The notes: a model not told the origin generated them from the letters alone. A stretch of DNA of 64,000 nucleotides from Comamonas denitrificans (GCF_017368815.1 NZ_JAFNME010000003.1:1-64000); one strand, 5' to 3'; counted from the first letter of the stretch, positions 25,339 through 34,291 are shown. Translations and numbers: made by a program.

Positions 25339-25871
25339 ACACCCGCCGCCATGCCTTGCTGACCTTGCTTGCGGGCACTGCCGTACTCACCGGCTGTGCC
25401 AACCCCCAAGTGACCGACTACGCCCAGGAGCGCCCGCTGCTGGAGCTGGACCGCTATTTCAATGGCCGCATCCTGGCGCATGGGGTGTTTCAAAAGCGCA
25501 ATGGTGCAGTGGCCCGCCGCTTTACCGTGGTGATGGATTGCCATTGGGAGGGCAACCAAGGCGTGCTCGACGAGGCGTTTACCTATTCCGACGGTACTAC
25601 CGAGCGGCGCATCTGGCGCCTGACCAAACATGCCGACGGGCGCTACACCGGGCGGGCCGACGATGTGGTGGGCGAGGCCCAGGGCCAGACCTCGGGCAAT
25701 GCCTTTCGCTGGAACTACACCTTGCGCCTGCCGGTGGACGGCAAGGAGTACGAAGTGCAGTTCGATGATTGGATGTTCTTGGTCGATGACCGGGTGCTGC
25801 TCAACCGCGCCACCATGAGCAAGTTTGGCGTCACGCTGGGCGAGGTGCTGCTCTCGTTCACCAAGCAATAA
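25335..25871 (+). CDS. DUF3833 lipoprotein
   Basis: 178 aa with a lipoprotein signal (MNTRRHALLTLLAGTAVLTG, then C21 in an LTGC lipobox). The mature part contains LELDRYFNGRILAHGVFQKR and WNYTLRLPVDGKEYEVQFDD, typical of DUF3833. It is probably an outer-membrane-tethered beta-rich, lipocalin-like protein; function unknown. Such genes are regular members of the COG2907/DUF1365/cfa cluster. It overlaps MFS by 4 bp and precedes the SDR gene by 11 bp. Confidence 0.85.
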   Translation: MNTRRHALLTLLAGTAVLTGCANPQVTDYAQERPLLELDRYFNGRILAHGVFQKRNGAVARRFTVVMDCHWEGNQGVLDEAFTYSDGTTERRIWRLTKHADGRYTGRADDVVGEAQGQTSGNAFRWNYTLRLPVDGKEYEVQFDDWMFLVDDRVLLNRATMSKFGVTLGEVLLSFTKQ

Positions 25872-25882
25872 GGAGTGGTGCC

Positions 25883-26665
25883 ATGCCTCTGAACCCTGCT
25901 ATCCCCAACTGGCGCGCCAAGCGTGTGTGGCTGGTGGGTGCCTCCAGCGGCATTGGCCGCGCCGTGGCCGCGCAATTGCATGCCCAGGGTGCCCAGGTGA
26001 TTGTCTCGGCACGCCAGCAGGCGCTGCTGGATACGTTTGTGCAGCAGCACCCCGGCAGCCAGGCGCTGGTGCTGGATGTGACCGATGCCCAGGCGGTACA
26101 GCACGCAGCCGATCACCTGCAGGCCCAGGCGCCGCTCGATTTGGTGTGCTACTGCGCGGGCCACTACAGCCCCATGCGCGCCGACGCGCTGGCCCTGCCC
26201 GAGCTGCTGCGCCACCAGCAAGTGAACCTAACTGGTGCGCTGCACCTGTTGGCCGCTGTGGTACCGGGCCTGCGGGCCTCGGCCCAGGCCGGGCGCACGC
26301 CGCATTTGAGTCTGGTGGCCAGTGTGGCGGGCTGGCGCGGCCTGCCGCAGAGCCTGGCCTATGGCCCGACCAAGGCCGCGCTCATCAACCTGGCAGAAAC
26401 CTTGTTTTTGGACTTGCGCCCGCAGGGGGTGGGGGTGAGTGTGGTGAACCCTGGCTTTGTCGATACCCCGCTGACGCGCCAAAACAATTTCGCCATGCCC
26501 GCCTTGCTCACCCCGGAGCAGGCGGCCCAGGCCATGCTGCGCGGCTGGGAGCGCGGCGACTTTGAGCTGCACTTTCCGCGCCGCTTCACCCTGTGGCTCA
26601 AGCTGCTGCGCGTGCTGCCGTACCGCTGGTACTTTCCTTTGGTACACCGCATGACGGGGCTGTAA
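25883..26665 (+). CDS. Short-chain dehydrogenase
   Basis: 260 aa. Rossmann motif GASSGIGRAVAAQL near residue 18. The usual YxxxK is seen as YGPTKAALINLAE. C-terminal VNPGFVDTPLT and a hydrophobic tail (LRVLPYRWYFPLVHRMTGL) suggest membrane association. It probably reduces or oxidises a lipid-type substrate within the photo-stress cluster. The next start is 3 bp beyond the stop. Confidence 0.85.
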   Translation: MPLNPAIPNWRAKRVWLVGASSGIGRAVAAQLHAQGAQVIVSARQQALLDTFVQQHPGSQALVLDVTDAQAVQHAADHLQAQAPLDLVCYCAGHYSPMRADALALPELLRHQQVNLTGALHLLAAVVPGLRASAQAGRTPHLSLVASVAGWRGLPQSLAYGPTKAALINLAETLFLDLRPQGVGVSVVNPGFVDTPLTRQNNFAMPALLTPEQAAQAMLRGWERGDFELHFPRRFTLWLKLLRVLPYRWYFPLVHRMTGL

Positions 26666-26668
26666 CGC

Positions 26669-27139
26669 ATGACGCACTTGCCCGATGCCCAAGCCGCTGC
26701 CGCCCGGCTGGCCCAGCTCTACGAGCAGCTCACCCCCGCCCGGCTGGCGCAGCTGGATGACTACTATGCCCCCGAGGCGCGCTTCAAAGACCCGTTCAAC
26801 GACGTGCAGGGCGTGCCCGCCATCCGCGCCATCTTTACCCACATGTTTGAAAGCCTGGAGCAGCCGCGCTTTGTCGTCACCCAGCACGTGGCGCAGGGGC
26901 AGCAGGCCTTTTTGCAGTGGGAGTTTCACTTTCGCATGAAGCGCTGGCGCGCGCAGGTGTCGCAGTGCATTCACGGCGGCACACTGGTACATTTCGATGC
27001 CCAAGGCCGTGTGACGCTGCACCGCGACTACTGGGACACCGCCGAAGAACTCTACGAAAAGCTGCCCGTGCTCGGGCGCTTGATGCGCTGGCTGCGCCAG
27101 GCCGGCTCCACCCCTTTACCTCCCTCACCACCATGCTGA
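26669..27139 (+). CDS. NTF2-like (SnoaL-type) protein
   Basis: 156 aa. DDYYAPEARFKDPFNDVQG, then IRAIFTHMFESLEQPRFVVT and GRVTLHRDYWDTAEELYEKL, fit the NTF2-like cone fold, as in SnoaL or ketosteroid-isomerase relatives. Members of this family accompany COG2907/cfa clusters; activity unknown. It overlaps the GST start by 7 bp. Confidence 0.8.
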   Translation: MTHLPDAQAAAARLAQLYEQLTPARLAQLDDYYAPEARFKDPFNDVQGVPAIRAIFTHMFESLEQPRFVVTQHVAQGQQAFLQWEFHFRMKRWRAQVSQCIHGGTLVHFDAQGRVTLHRDYWDTAEELYEKLPVLGRLMRWLRQAGSTPLPPSPPC

Positions 27140-27822
27140 CCTTGCACCACCTTGAGACTTCGCGCTCGCATCGTATTTTGTGGCTCTTGGAAGAGCTGGG
27201 CGTGCCTTACGCACTGCGCCGCTACCAGCGCGACCTGGCCACACGGCTGGCCCCGCCCGAGCTAAAACACCTCCATCCGCTGGGCAAATCGCCCGTCATC
27301 ACCGATGGGGAGCTGGTAGTGGCCGAGTCGGGTGCCATTTTGGAATACCTGGCCGAGTGCTACGGTGCGCAGGCCCCGGCGGAGCTGGCCCAGCTGGAGC
27401 CCGCACGCGGCACGCCCGCGCATCGCCAGTGCCGTTTCTGGATGCACTATGCCGAAGGCTCGTTGATGAACTGGCTGGTGATGCAGCTGGTGTTTGACTC
27501 CATCCCACGCCAGCCCATGCCCTTCTTCGTGCGCCCCATCGCCCGCACCCTGTGCGCCACGGTGCAGCGCAAGCTCATCGCCCCCAACGTGCAGACCGCC
27601 CTGGCCTTCATGGAGGCGCACCTGGCCCAGCACCGCTGGTTTGCGGGCGAGCACCTGAGCCTGGCCGACTTTCAAATGAGCTTTGCTGTCGAGGCCGCCC
27701 TGGCGCGTGGCAATACAGCCAGCGCCTGGCCCCATTTGCAGGCCTACCTGCAGCGCATACAGGCCCGCCCGGCGTACCAGCGGGCGCTGGAAAAAGGCGG
27801 GCCGGTGCTGATGGCACTGTGA
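27133..27822 (+). CDS. Glutathione S-transferase
   Basis: 229 aa from ATG 27133. The N-terminal thioredoxin-like domain has SRSHRILWLLEELGVPYALR, KSPVITDGE and the glutathione-contact ESGAIL. The helical C-terminal domain has HRWFAGEHLSLADFQMSFAVE. It probably conjugates or reduces oxidised products with glutathione, in keeping with oxidative-stress neighbours. It appears to be the last gene of the rightward cluster. Confidence 0.88.
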   Translation: MLTLHHLETSRSHRILWLLEELGVPYALRRYQRDLATRLAPPELKHLHPLGKSPVITDGELVVAESGAILEYLAECYGAQAPAELAQLEPARGTPAHRQCRFWMHYAEGSLMNWLVMQLVFDSIPRQPMPFFVRPIARTLCATVQRKLIAPNVQTALAFMEAHLAQHRWFAGEHLSLADFQMSFAVEAALARGNTASAWPHLQAYLQRIQARPAYQRALEKGGPVLMAL

Positions 27823-27890
27823 TGTTTTTCTTTGGTTGCAGGTCGGTGCTGGCACCCAGGTAGCCGCAGGGACTCAAGTAAAATGCGCCA

Positions 27891-28658
27891 ATGGCCACCA
27901 CATCCCGCACCTCCTCCATTCCCCCTTGCAAAGCCTGCCAGGATCGGCCACCGCTGACAATTGATTTCAGCATGGCGTTTCAGCCCATCATTGATGTGCG
28001 CAGCCGCGAGGTGTTTGCCTATGAGGCGCTGGTGCGGGGGCTGGATGGCAGTGGCGCGGCCCACATCCTGGGCCAGGTGAACGAGGACAACCGTTACCAG
28101 TTCGACCAGGCTTGCCGCGTCAAAGCCGTGCGCCTGGCGGCCCAGCTGGGCATGGACTGCCACGTCAGCATCAACTTTTTGCCCAATGCGGTGTACGAAC
28201 CCGCCGCCTGCATTCGCACCACCCTCGAGGCGGCGCAGCAGTACCAATTTCCGACCGACCACCTGATTTTTGAAATCACCGAAAACGAGCGTGTGGTGGA
28301 CAAAGACCACCTTAAGCGCATCTTGCAAGAGTACCGGCGCCGCGGCTTTAAAACCGCCATCGACGACTTTGGTGCGGGTTACGCGGGCCTGAACCTGCTG
28401 GCAGAATTTCAACCCGACATCATCAAGCTCGACATGGAGCTGGTGCGCCACATTGACAGCAACCCGGTGCGCCACGCCATCGTGCAGGGCATTTTGGGCG
28501 TGTGCAAGGCGCTGTCGATCGAGGTGATTGCCGAAGGCGTGGAAACGCTGGCCGAATACCGCACGCTGCGTGCGTTGGGTATTCACTACTTTCAGGGCTA
28601 TTTGTTTGCCAAGCCCGCGTTTGAGCAACTGCCCGCCATCCACTGGCCTGAAGACTGA
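27891..28658 (+). CDS. EAL-domain c-di-GMP phosphodiesterase
   Basis: 255 aa, essentially a stand-alone EAL domain with a short N-terminal Cys-containing lead (PPCKACQDRPP). The catalytic set is present: YEALVRG, SINFLPN, FEITENE, AIDDFGAGYAGL, IIKLDMELV, IAEGVET and HYFQGY. It should hydrolyse c-di-GMP. It converges with the PAS-GGDEF gene, whose stop is 23 bp away on the other strand, so the two could form an antagonistic pair. Confidence 0.9.
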   Translation: MATTSRTSSIPPCKACQDRPPLTIDFSMAFQPIIDVRSREVFAYEALVRGLDGSGAAHILGQVNEDNRYQFDQACRVKAVRLAAQLGMDCHVSINFLPNAVYEPAACIRTTLEAAQQYQFPTDHLIFEITENERVVDKDHLKRILQEYRRRGFKTAIDDFGAGYAGLNLLAEFQPDIIKLDMELVRHIDSNPVRHAIVQGILGVCKALSIEVIAEGVETLAEYRTLRALGIHYFQGYLFAKPAFEQLPAIHWPED

Positions 28659-28681
28659 AGCCGCACGCGCTGGCGGTCGCG

Positions 28682-30094
28682 CTACGGCGCGACGGCCACT
28701 TGGTTGCGGCCGCTGGTTTTGGCGCGGTACAGCGCCTGGTCGGTGCGCCGCAGCAGCGTGGAGCTGTATTCGCCCGGCTGCCATGCGCCCACGCCCAAAG
28801 ATAGCGTGATGCTGCCCACCACGGCATCCTGTTCCTGCGCCATGGCGGCACGGATGCGCTCGGCCAGTTCTTGGGCGGCCTCTAATCTGCAACCGGGCAG
28901 CACAATCAAAAACTCTTCGCCCCCCCAGCGGATCAGCGCATCGCCGCTGCGCACCTTGCGGCTGAGCAGCGTGGCGCAGCGCTGCAGCACCCGGTCGCCC
29001 TCTTCGTGGCCAAAGCGGTCGTTGATGGACTTGAAATTGTCAATGTCGGCCAGGATCAGCGCGTAGCCCTGGCCCTCCAGTTGCGCCGCCCGCTGGCAGC
29101 GCTCTAGCTGCTGCTCGCCAGCGCGGCGGTTGAGCAGGCCGGTCAGTGCATCGTGGTGGGCCTGCTCGCGCAGCTCTTGGGTGCGCGCTATCAGCTCAGT
29201 CACGTCTTTGGTCACGCTGACATAGTGCTGGGTAGTACCCGCCTCGTCCCTGAGCGGGGTAATGGTCTGCGCCGCGTGGTAGATGCTGCCGTCTTTGCGC
29301 CGATTGGCAAAAGTGGTCTGGCAGCTGTCGCCGCGTGCCAAGGCATCGCGCAGTTGGCTGTAGAAAGCGGGGGGGTGTTCGCCCGATTGCAAAAATTTGG
29401 GCGTACGTCCCAGTACCTCGTCGCTGCGGTAGCCCGTCAGGTCTTCAAAGGCTTGATTAACAAACAAAATCTGCGCTTGTGCGTTGGCAATTACCACCGC
29501 ATCCTGCGTGGCGTTCAGTGCCCGCGCCAGCAAGGCCTGGCGCTGCTCGGCACGCACCCGCTTGGTGATGTCTTGCTGCACCGAGACGTAGGCCTGCACC
29601 TGGCCCTGGGCATCGCGCACGGGGGAAATGTTCCACTCCACCAGGTAGCTGCTGCCATCCTTGCGGTAGTTCACCGTAGAGCCCTGAAAAAACGTCCCGC
29701 TGCGCAGGCATTCGCGCAGGCGCTGCAGCACTTGAGGGTCGGTTTTGGGGCCTTGCAGCAGGCGTGGCGAGCGCCCCAGCAGCTCTTGCTCGGTGTACCC
29801 CGTCATGCGGCAAAACGCCGGGTTGCAGTAAGTGATGCACGGCCCTTCACCATCCAGCGCGGCATTGGTGATGACCACGGCATTGAAAGCCTGCGCCACG
29901 GCCGTGTGCAGCAACTGCGCCAGGTCGGGGCAAGCGGGGGTGGAAGGGGCTGGCAAAGAGGTCACAAGGGTGGGTGCTTCACAAGACGGGGCGATCGCGT
30001 GGGGCTGCAAGCATACCAAGCTTGGCCCGATTCGCCTTGCTGGCCCGGTTTTCCTAGGCGCGGCACTGCCTTGGTGTGCATGCGCCTCCGCCAT
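28682..30094 (-). CDS. PAS-PAS-GGDEF diguanylate cyclase with Cys-less LOV-like sensors
   Basis: 470 aa. After a low-complexity lead, two LOV-like PAS domains (about 60-180 and 185-305) have ITYCNPAFCRMTGYTEQELL and FVNQAFEDLTGYRSDEVLGR. The flavin-adduct Cys of LOV (GxNCRFLQ) is replaced: GRSPRLLQ and GRTPKFLQ. The GGDEF domain (about 310-470) has WGGEEF, with an RSGD product-inhibition site five residues before it, so cyclase activity with feedback is expected. The start is uncertain: ATG 30094 is used, and GTG 29965 is an alternative. It is divergent from yejB by 11 bp. Confidence 0.88.
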   Translation of the reverse strand: MAEAHAHQGSAAPRKTGPARRIGPSLVCLQPHAIAPSCEAPTLVTSLPAPSTPACPDLAQLLHTAVAQAFNAVVITNAALDGEGPCITYCNPAFCRMTGYTEQELLGRSPRLLQGPKTDPQVLQRLRECLRSGTFFQGSTVNYRKDGSSYLVEWNISPVRDAQGQVQAYVSVQQDITKRVRAEQRQALLARALNATQDAVVIANAQAQILFVNQAFEDLTGYRSDEVLGRTPKFLQSGEHPPAFYSQLRDALARGDSCQTTFANRRKDGSIYHAAQTITPLRDEAGTTQHYVSVTKDVTELIARTQELREQAHHDALTGLLNRRAGEQQLERCQRAAQLEGQGYALILADIDNFKSINDRFGHEEGDRVLQRCATLLSRKVRSGDALIRWGGEEFLIVLPGCRLEAAQELAERIRAAMAQEQDAVVGSITLSLGVGAWQPGEYSSTLLRRTDQALYRAKTSGRNQVAVAP

Positions 30095-30105
30095 AATCCC
30101 CCACC

Positions 30106-31137
30106 ATGCTGGCCTACATACTCAAACGCATTTTGCTGATGCTGCCCACGTTGCTGGGGGTGCTGCTGCTGACCTTTGTGGTGATTCAATTCGTCCCCGG
30201 CGGCCCGGTTGAGCAGTACCTGGCCGAGGCCAAGGCCGGCGCGGGCGGTGGTGGTGGGGAAGGTGGGGGGCTGGCCTACCGTGGGGCCCAGGGCGTGGAT
30301 GCCCAGCGCTTGGCCGAAATCAAAGCGCTGTACGGCTTTGACAAACCAGCGCACGAGCGTTTTGTGCAGATGCTGGGGCAGTTTGCCCGCTTTGACTTGG
30401 GGCGCAGCTTTTTTCAGAACAAAGATGTCTGGCAGCTCATCCAAGAAAAGCTACCCGTCTCGGCCAGCCTGGGGTTGTGGACCTTTTTTATCAGCTACCT
30501 GGTGGCGGTGCCCCTGGGCATTGCCAAGGCCGTGCGGGCTGGTTCGCGCTTTGATCTGCTCACCACGCTGGTGATTTTGGTGGGCTATGCCATTCCGGGG
30601 TTTGTTTTGGGGCTGGCGCTGCTGGTGGTGTTTGGCGGGCAGTTGCAGTGGTTCCCGCTGCGCGGGCTTACCTCCAGCCATTGGGCCGATTTATCGCTCA
30701 TGGGCAAGGTGGTGGATTACCTGTGGCACATCACCTTGCCCGTGCTGGCCATGGTGGCGGGCAGCTTTGCCGTCACTGCCATGCTGACCAAAAACGCTTT
30801 TTTGGAAGAAATCCGCAAGCAGTACGTGCTCACCGCCCGGGCCAAGGGCTTGAGCGAGCGCCAAGTGCTCTACCGCCACGTGTTTCGCAATGCGCTGCTG
30901 CCCATCGTCACCGGCTTTCCGGCGGCCTTTATCGGCGCTTTTTTTACCGGATCATTGTTGATTGAAACGCTGTTTTCTCTCGATGGCCTGGGCCTGCTCA
31001 GCTATGAAAGTGTTATCCGCCGCGACTACCCGGTGGTGCTGGGCACGCTGTACCTGTTCACCTTAATCGGGCTGGTGACCAAGCTGATTTCTGACCTGTG
31101 TTACGTCTGGGTGGATCCTCGTGTCAAATTCGACTGA
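30106..31137 (+). CDS. yejB: YejB-like peptide ABC transporter permease
   Basis: 343 aa inner-membrane permease of the oligopeptide/microcin-C type. N-terminal ILKRILLMLPTLLGVLLLTF, VIQFVPGGPVEQYL and the EAA loop FLEEIRKQYVLTARAKGLSE are characteristic. A Gly-rich periplasmic insert (AGAGGGGGEGGG) matches the YejB branch. It overlaps yejE by 17 bp. No periplasmic binding protein (yejA) lies upstream, where the diverging diguanylate cyclase gene sits instead. Confidence 0.9.
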   Translation: MLAYILKRILLMLPTLLGVLLLTFVVIQFVPGGPVEQYLAEAKAGAGGGGGEGGGLAYRGAQGVDAQRLAEIKALYGFDKPAHERFVQMLGQFARFDLGRSFFQNKDVWQLIQEKLPVSASLGLWTFFISYLVAVPLGIAKAVRAGSRFDLLTTLVILVGYAIPGFVLGLALLVVFGGQLQWFPLRGLTSSHWADLSLMGKVVDYLWHITLPVLAMVAGSFAVTAMLTKNAFLEEIRKQYVLTARAKGLSERQVLYRHVFRNALLPIVTGFPAAFIGAFFTGSLLIETLFSLDGLGLLSYESVIRRDYPVVLGTLYLFTLIGLVTKLISDLCYVWVDPRVKFD

Positions 31138-32197
31138 AACGCTTACCCCACAAGCGCTAGCAGCTACTGAAATAGGAGTTTCTCCTGCCCGCCGTGCCTG
31201 GCGGCGCTTTGCTGACAATCGGCTGGGGCGCTGGAGTTTGTGGCTCTTTCTGGCCCTGGTGCTGCTCAGTCTGGGCGCGGAACTGATCAGCAATGACCGT
31301 CCGCTGCTGGTGCGCTACCAAGGCCAGCTCTATACCCCGCTGTGGCAGGACTACCCAGAAACCACCTTTGGCGGTGATTTTGAAACGCCGACCGATTACC
31401 TCGACCCGTTTATCCAGCAGCAACTGCAGCAAAACGGCAATTGGGCGCTGTTTGCCCCCAACCGCTACGGCGCGGACACCATCAACTACTTTGCCACCCA
31501 GCCCAACCCCGCGCCGCCGTCCCGCGCCAATTGGCTGGGCACCGACGAGCGCGGGCGCGACATGCTGGCGCAGCTGCTCTACGGCTTTCGCGTCAGTGCC
31601 TGGTTTGCCCTGGCGCTGACGGCCGTTGGTGTGGTGCTGGGGGTGTTGGCCGGGGCCGTGCAGGGTTTTTTTGGTGGCAAGACCGACTTGGCCTTCCAGC
31701 GCTTGATTGAAATCTGGGGCTCCATGCCCGAGCTGTATTTGCTCATTATTTTTAGCGCCGTGCTCGCGCCCAGCATTGGATTGCTGCTGGTGCTGCTGTC
31801 GCTGTTTGGCTGGATGGGCTTGTCGGACTACGTGCGCGCCGAGTTTTTGCGCAACCGTCAGCTCGATTACGTCAAAGCCGCACGCGCGCTGGGTGTGTCC
31901 AACGGCGCCATCATCTGGCGCCACATCCTGCCCAACAGCCTCACACCCGTGGTCACGTTTTTACCGTTTCGCATGAGCGCCGCCATTTTGGCGCTGACCT
32001 CGCTGGACTTCCTCGGCCTGGGCGTGCCCCCCGGCACCCCCAGCCTGGGCGAGCTGCTGGCCCAGGGCAAGAACAACGTCGATGCCTGGTGGATTTCGCT
32101 CTCCACCTTTGGCGTGCTGGTGCTCACACTGCTGCTGCTGACCTTCATGGGCGATGCCCTGCGCGATGCGCTTGATCCCAGAAAGGCGCAGGCATGA
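31121..32197 (+). CDS. yejE: YejE-like peptide ABC transporter permease
   Basis: 358 aa from GTG 31121, inside the end of yejB. YejE hallmarks: RRFADNRLGRWSLWLFLALV, the periplasmic stretch with TFGGDFETPTDYLDPF, LGTDERGRDMLAQLLYGFR and the EAA loop LDYVKAARALGVSNGAIIWR. A dispersed repeat (31140-31168) lies at the N-terminus and encodes LTPQALAATEI, an unstructured cytoplasmic lead that tolerates insertion. It overlaps yejF by 4 bp. Confidence 0.9.
   Translation: MSNSTETLTPQALAATEIGVSPARRAWRRFADNRLGRWSLWLFLALVLLSLGAELISNDRPLLVRYQGQLYTPLWQDYPETTFGGDFETPTDYLDPFIQQQLQQNGNWALFAPNRYGADTINYFATQPNPAPPSRANWLGTDERGRDMLAQLLYGFRVSAWFALALTAVGVVLGVLAGAVQGFFGGKTDLAFQRLIEIWGSMPELYLLIIFSAVLAPSIGLLLVLLSLFGWMGLSDYVRAEFLRNRQLDYVKAARALGVSNGAIIWRHILPNSLTPVVTFLPFRMSAAILALTSLDFLGLGVPPGTPSLGELLAQGKNNVDAWWISLSTFGVLVLTLLLLTFMGDALRDALDPRKAQA
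31140..31168 (-). repeat. Dispersed AATAGCTG box-hairpin repeat, copy E (inside yejE)
   Basis: The minus strand reads AGTAGCTGCTAGCGCTTG (31168-31151). The inverted repeat CGCTT/AAGCG (31140-31144, 31152-31156) follows. Confidence 0.65.
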
Positions 32198-33810
32198 GCG
32201 TAGCCTCCACTCCCTTGATGCCGTTGCTGCAGGTGCAAGACCTGCACGTTGCGTTTGGTGGCAAGCCCGTGGTGCAAGGCGTGAGTTTTGCTCTGCACGC
32301 GGGCGAGAAACTGGCCCTGGTGGGCGAGTCTGGCTCGGGCAAGTCGGTCACGGCGCTCAGCCTGCTGCGCTTGCTCGATGGGGCTCAAATTGGCGGTTCA
32401 GCCTTGCTGGATGGGCGTAATCTGCTCACCTTATCGGAGCATGCATTGCGCAGTGTGCGTGGCAGCGATGTGGCCATGATCTTTCAAGAGCCGATGACCG
32501 CGCTCAACCCCTTGATGCGCATTGGCCAGCAGATTGCCGAGGTGCTGCAACTCAAGCAAGGGCTGGCGGTGAAAGCCGCCTGGGCGCAGGCCATTGAGCT
32601 GCTGGCGGCCACCGGCATCGCGCAGCCGGCGCAGCGCGCGCAGGCCTGGCCGCACCAGCTCTCGGGTGGGCAACGCCAGCGCGCCATGCTGGCCATGGCG
32701 CTGGCCAGCCGCCCCAAGCTGCTGCTGGCCGATGAGCCGACCACGGCGCTGGATGTGGCGCTGCGCACGCAGATGCTGGAGCTGCTCAGCGATTTGCAGC
32801 GCCAAACCGGCATGGCGGTGCTGCTCATTACGCACGACTTGCACCTGGTGCGCCGCTTTGCCGACCGCGTGGCGGTGATGCAGCACGGCCACATCGTTGA
32901 GCAGGCCCACACCGCGCATTTGTTTGCCAACCCGCAGCACCCCTACACGCGCCAGTTGCTCGACAGCACGCCGCAGCGCCATGTGCATCCGGTGCCAGAC
33001 GATGCGCCCGTGCACATTGCCGCCGAGCAGCTGCGCGTGGCCTATCCCACCCCTTTGCCGGGGCTGCGCGGCTGGTTCAAAAAGGGCGAGTTTGTGGCCG
33101 TGCAGGGTGCCAATTTCCAGCTGTGCCAAGGGCAAACGCTGGCCGTGGTGGGTGAATCGGGCTCGGGCAAATCCACGCTGGCCCAGGCGGTGCTGGGCCT
33201 GCTGCCCAGCCAAGGGACGCTGGCCGTGGATGGCCAAGCGTGGCAGCAACCGGCGACGCGCAACACCCCCGCCAACCAAGCGTTGCGCCGCTGTGTGCAG
33301 GTGGTATTCCAAGACCCGTTCTCGGCGCTGTCGCCACGCCTGACGGTGGAAGAGATTGTGGGCGAGGGCCTGCGCGTGCATGCGCCGCAGCTCGATGCCA
33401 GCGCACGGCGCCACCGGGTGGTGCAGGCGCTGGCCGAGGTGGGGCTGCACAGCCACCAATTCCCCGGCCTGCTGCAGCGCTACCCGCATGCGTTTTCAGG
33501 CGGCCAGCGCCAGCGCCTGGCGATTGCGCGGGCCTTGATCTTGCAGCCGCAGGTGTTGGTGCTCGATGAGCCGACCAGCGCCCTGGATGCCCGCATTCAA
33601 AAACAGGTGCTGGCGCTGCTGCAGCAATTGCAGCATGAGCGGGGGCTGGCGTATTTGCTCATCACCCACGACATGGAAGTGGTGCGCGCCATGGCGCACC
33701 AGGTGCTGGTGATGAAAGATGGCGCGGTGGTCGAGTCCGGCAGCGTCGATGCCGTGCTCGATGCGCCCCAGCACCCGTACACCCAGGCCTTGGTGCAAGC
33801 CATGTTGTAA
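32194..33810 (+). CDS. yejF: YejF-like dual ATPase of a peptide ABC transporter
   Basis: 538 aa with two full ATPase cassettes. The first has GESGSGKSVTALSLL, signature LSGGQRQRAMLAMAL and LLADEPTTALD. The second has GESGSGKSTLAQAVL, signature FSGGQRQRLAIARAL and VLDEPTSALD. Both drive the YejB/YejE channel for peptide import. It is the last gene of yejBEF and is followed by a dispersed repeat with its hairpin. Confidence 0.92.
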   Translation: MSVASTPLMPLLQVQDLHVAFGGKPVVQGVSFALHAGEKLALVGESGSGKSVTALSLLRLLDGAQIGGSALLDGRNLLTLSEHALRSVRGSDVAMIFQEPMTALNPLMRIGQQIAEVLQLKQGLAVKAAWAQAIELLAATGIAQPAQRAQAWPHQLSGGQRQRAMLAMALASRPKLLLADEPTTALDVALRTQMLELLSDLQRQTGMAVLLITHDLHLVRRFADRVAVMQHGHIVEQAHTAHLFANPQHPYTRQLLDSTPQRHVHPVPDDAPVHIAAEQLRVAYPTPLPGLRGWFKKGEFVAVQGANFQLCQGQTLAVVGESGSGKSTLAQAVLGLLPSQGTLAVDGQAWQQPATRNTPANQALRRCVQVVFQDPFSALSPRLTVEEIVGEGLRVHAPQLDASARRHRVVQALAEVGLHSHQFPGLLQRYPHAFSGGQRQRLAIARALILQPQVLVLDEPTSALDARIQKQVLALLQQLQHERGLAYLLITHDMEVVRAMAHQVLVMKDGAVVESGSVDAVLDAPQHPYTQALVQAML

Positions 33811-33817
33811 ATTTTTT

Positions 33818-33874
33818 AATAGCTGTTTGCGCTTGATTTAAATAGATTAAGTAAGCTTTTATCCTGTTAATCTA
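33818..33874 (+). repeat. Dispersed AATAGCTG box-hairpin repeat, copy F
   Basis: Box AATAGCTGTTTGCGCTTG (33818-33835), then the inverted repeat TAGATTAA/TTAATCTA (33843-33850, 33867-33874). The rest of the gap to 34088 shows no gene; it ends in a GGAG ribosome-binding site for the small protein. Confidence 0.7.
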
Positions 33875-34088
33875 ATAAATACAAGCGGTGCATGCTCACT
33901 TAATTGATTTATTGCCGCACTGCACAGCGCCGCAATGCATGCTGAACGCGGCACAAAGCGCGGGCATAGCGCAGCGTCTGGTGGACAAAGGTGGGGAATT
34001 TTCGGCGGCTTGGCTGTCAATGGCGCTTGAGTATGAAAGAATGCAGGGTTTTTTCAACTCACCCCCTCTTTCCTTTGGAGAAATTGTC

Positions 34089-34250
34089 ATGGGCAATAAG
34101 ATCGTTACTGAAGCTGATCGCAAGCGCACCCCCCGTCCCGTTCCCCCCAATGGCTACGCTGTGCCCACCGGTGGCCGTGGCCAGCGCGTGAGCCTGGAGC
34201 GTGGTGTGCACACCCGCTTCAAGAAGAATCCGGGCAAACGCCACGGCTAA
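34089..34250 (+). CDS. Small basic protein of unknown function
   Basis: 53 aa from ATG 34089, preceded by TTTGGAG at a good distance. The sequence is rich in Lys/Arg/Pro/Gly (DRKRTPRPVPPNGYAVPTGG, then HTRFKKNPGKRHG). It is probably disordered and nucleic-acid binding, but I do not recognise a named family. A strong terminator follows at 34292, so it is likely a single-gene transcript. The longer frame that starts at 33888 has no ribosome-binding site and crosses the AT-rich leader. Confidence 0.65.
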   Translation: MGNKIVTEADRKRTPRPVPPNGYAVPTGGRGQRVSLERGVHTRFKKNPGKRHG

Positions 34251-34291
34251 GCATCGGCAGCGCCAGCTGCTGCCAGCAGTTCGCTGCGAGC

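Noticed and set aside
33888-34088. N-terminal extension of the small basic protein
   Set aside because: No ribosome-binding site, AT-rich leader-like sequence, and a good GGAG-ATG at 34089.
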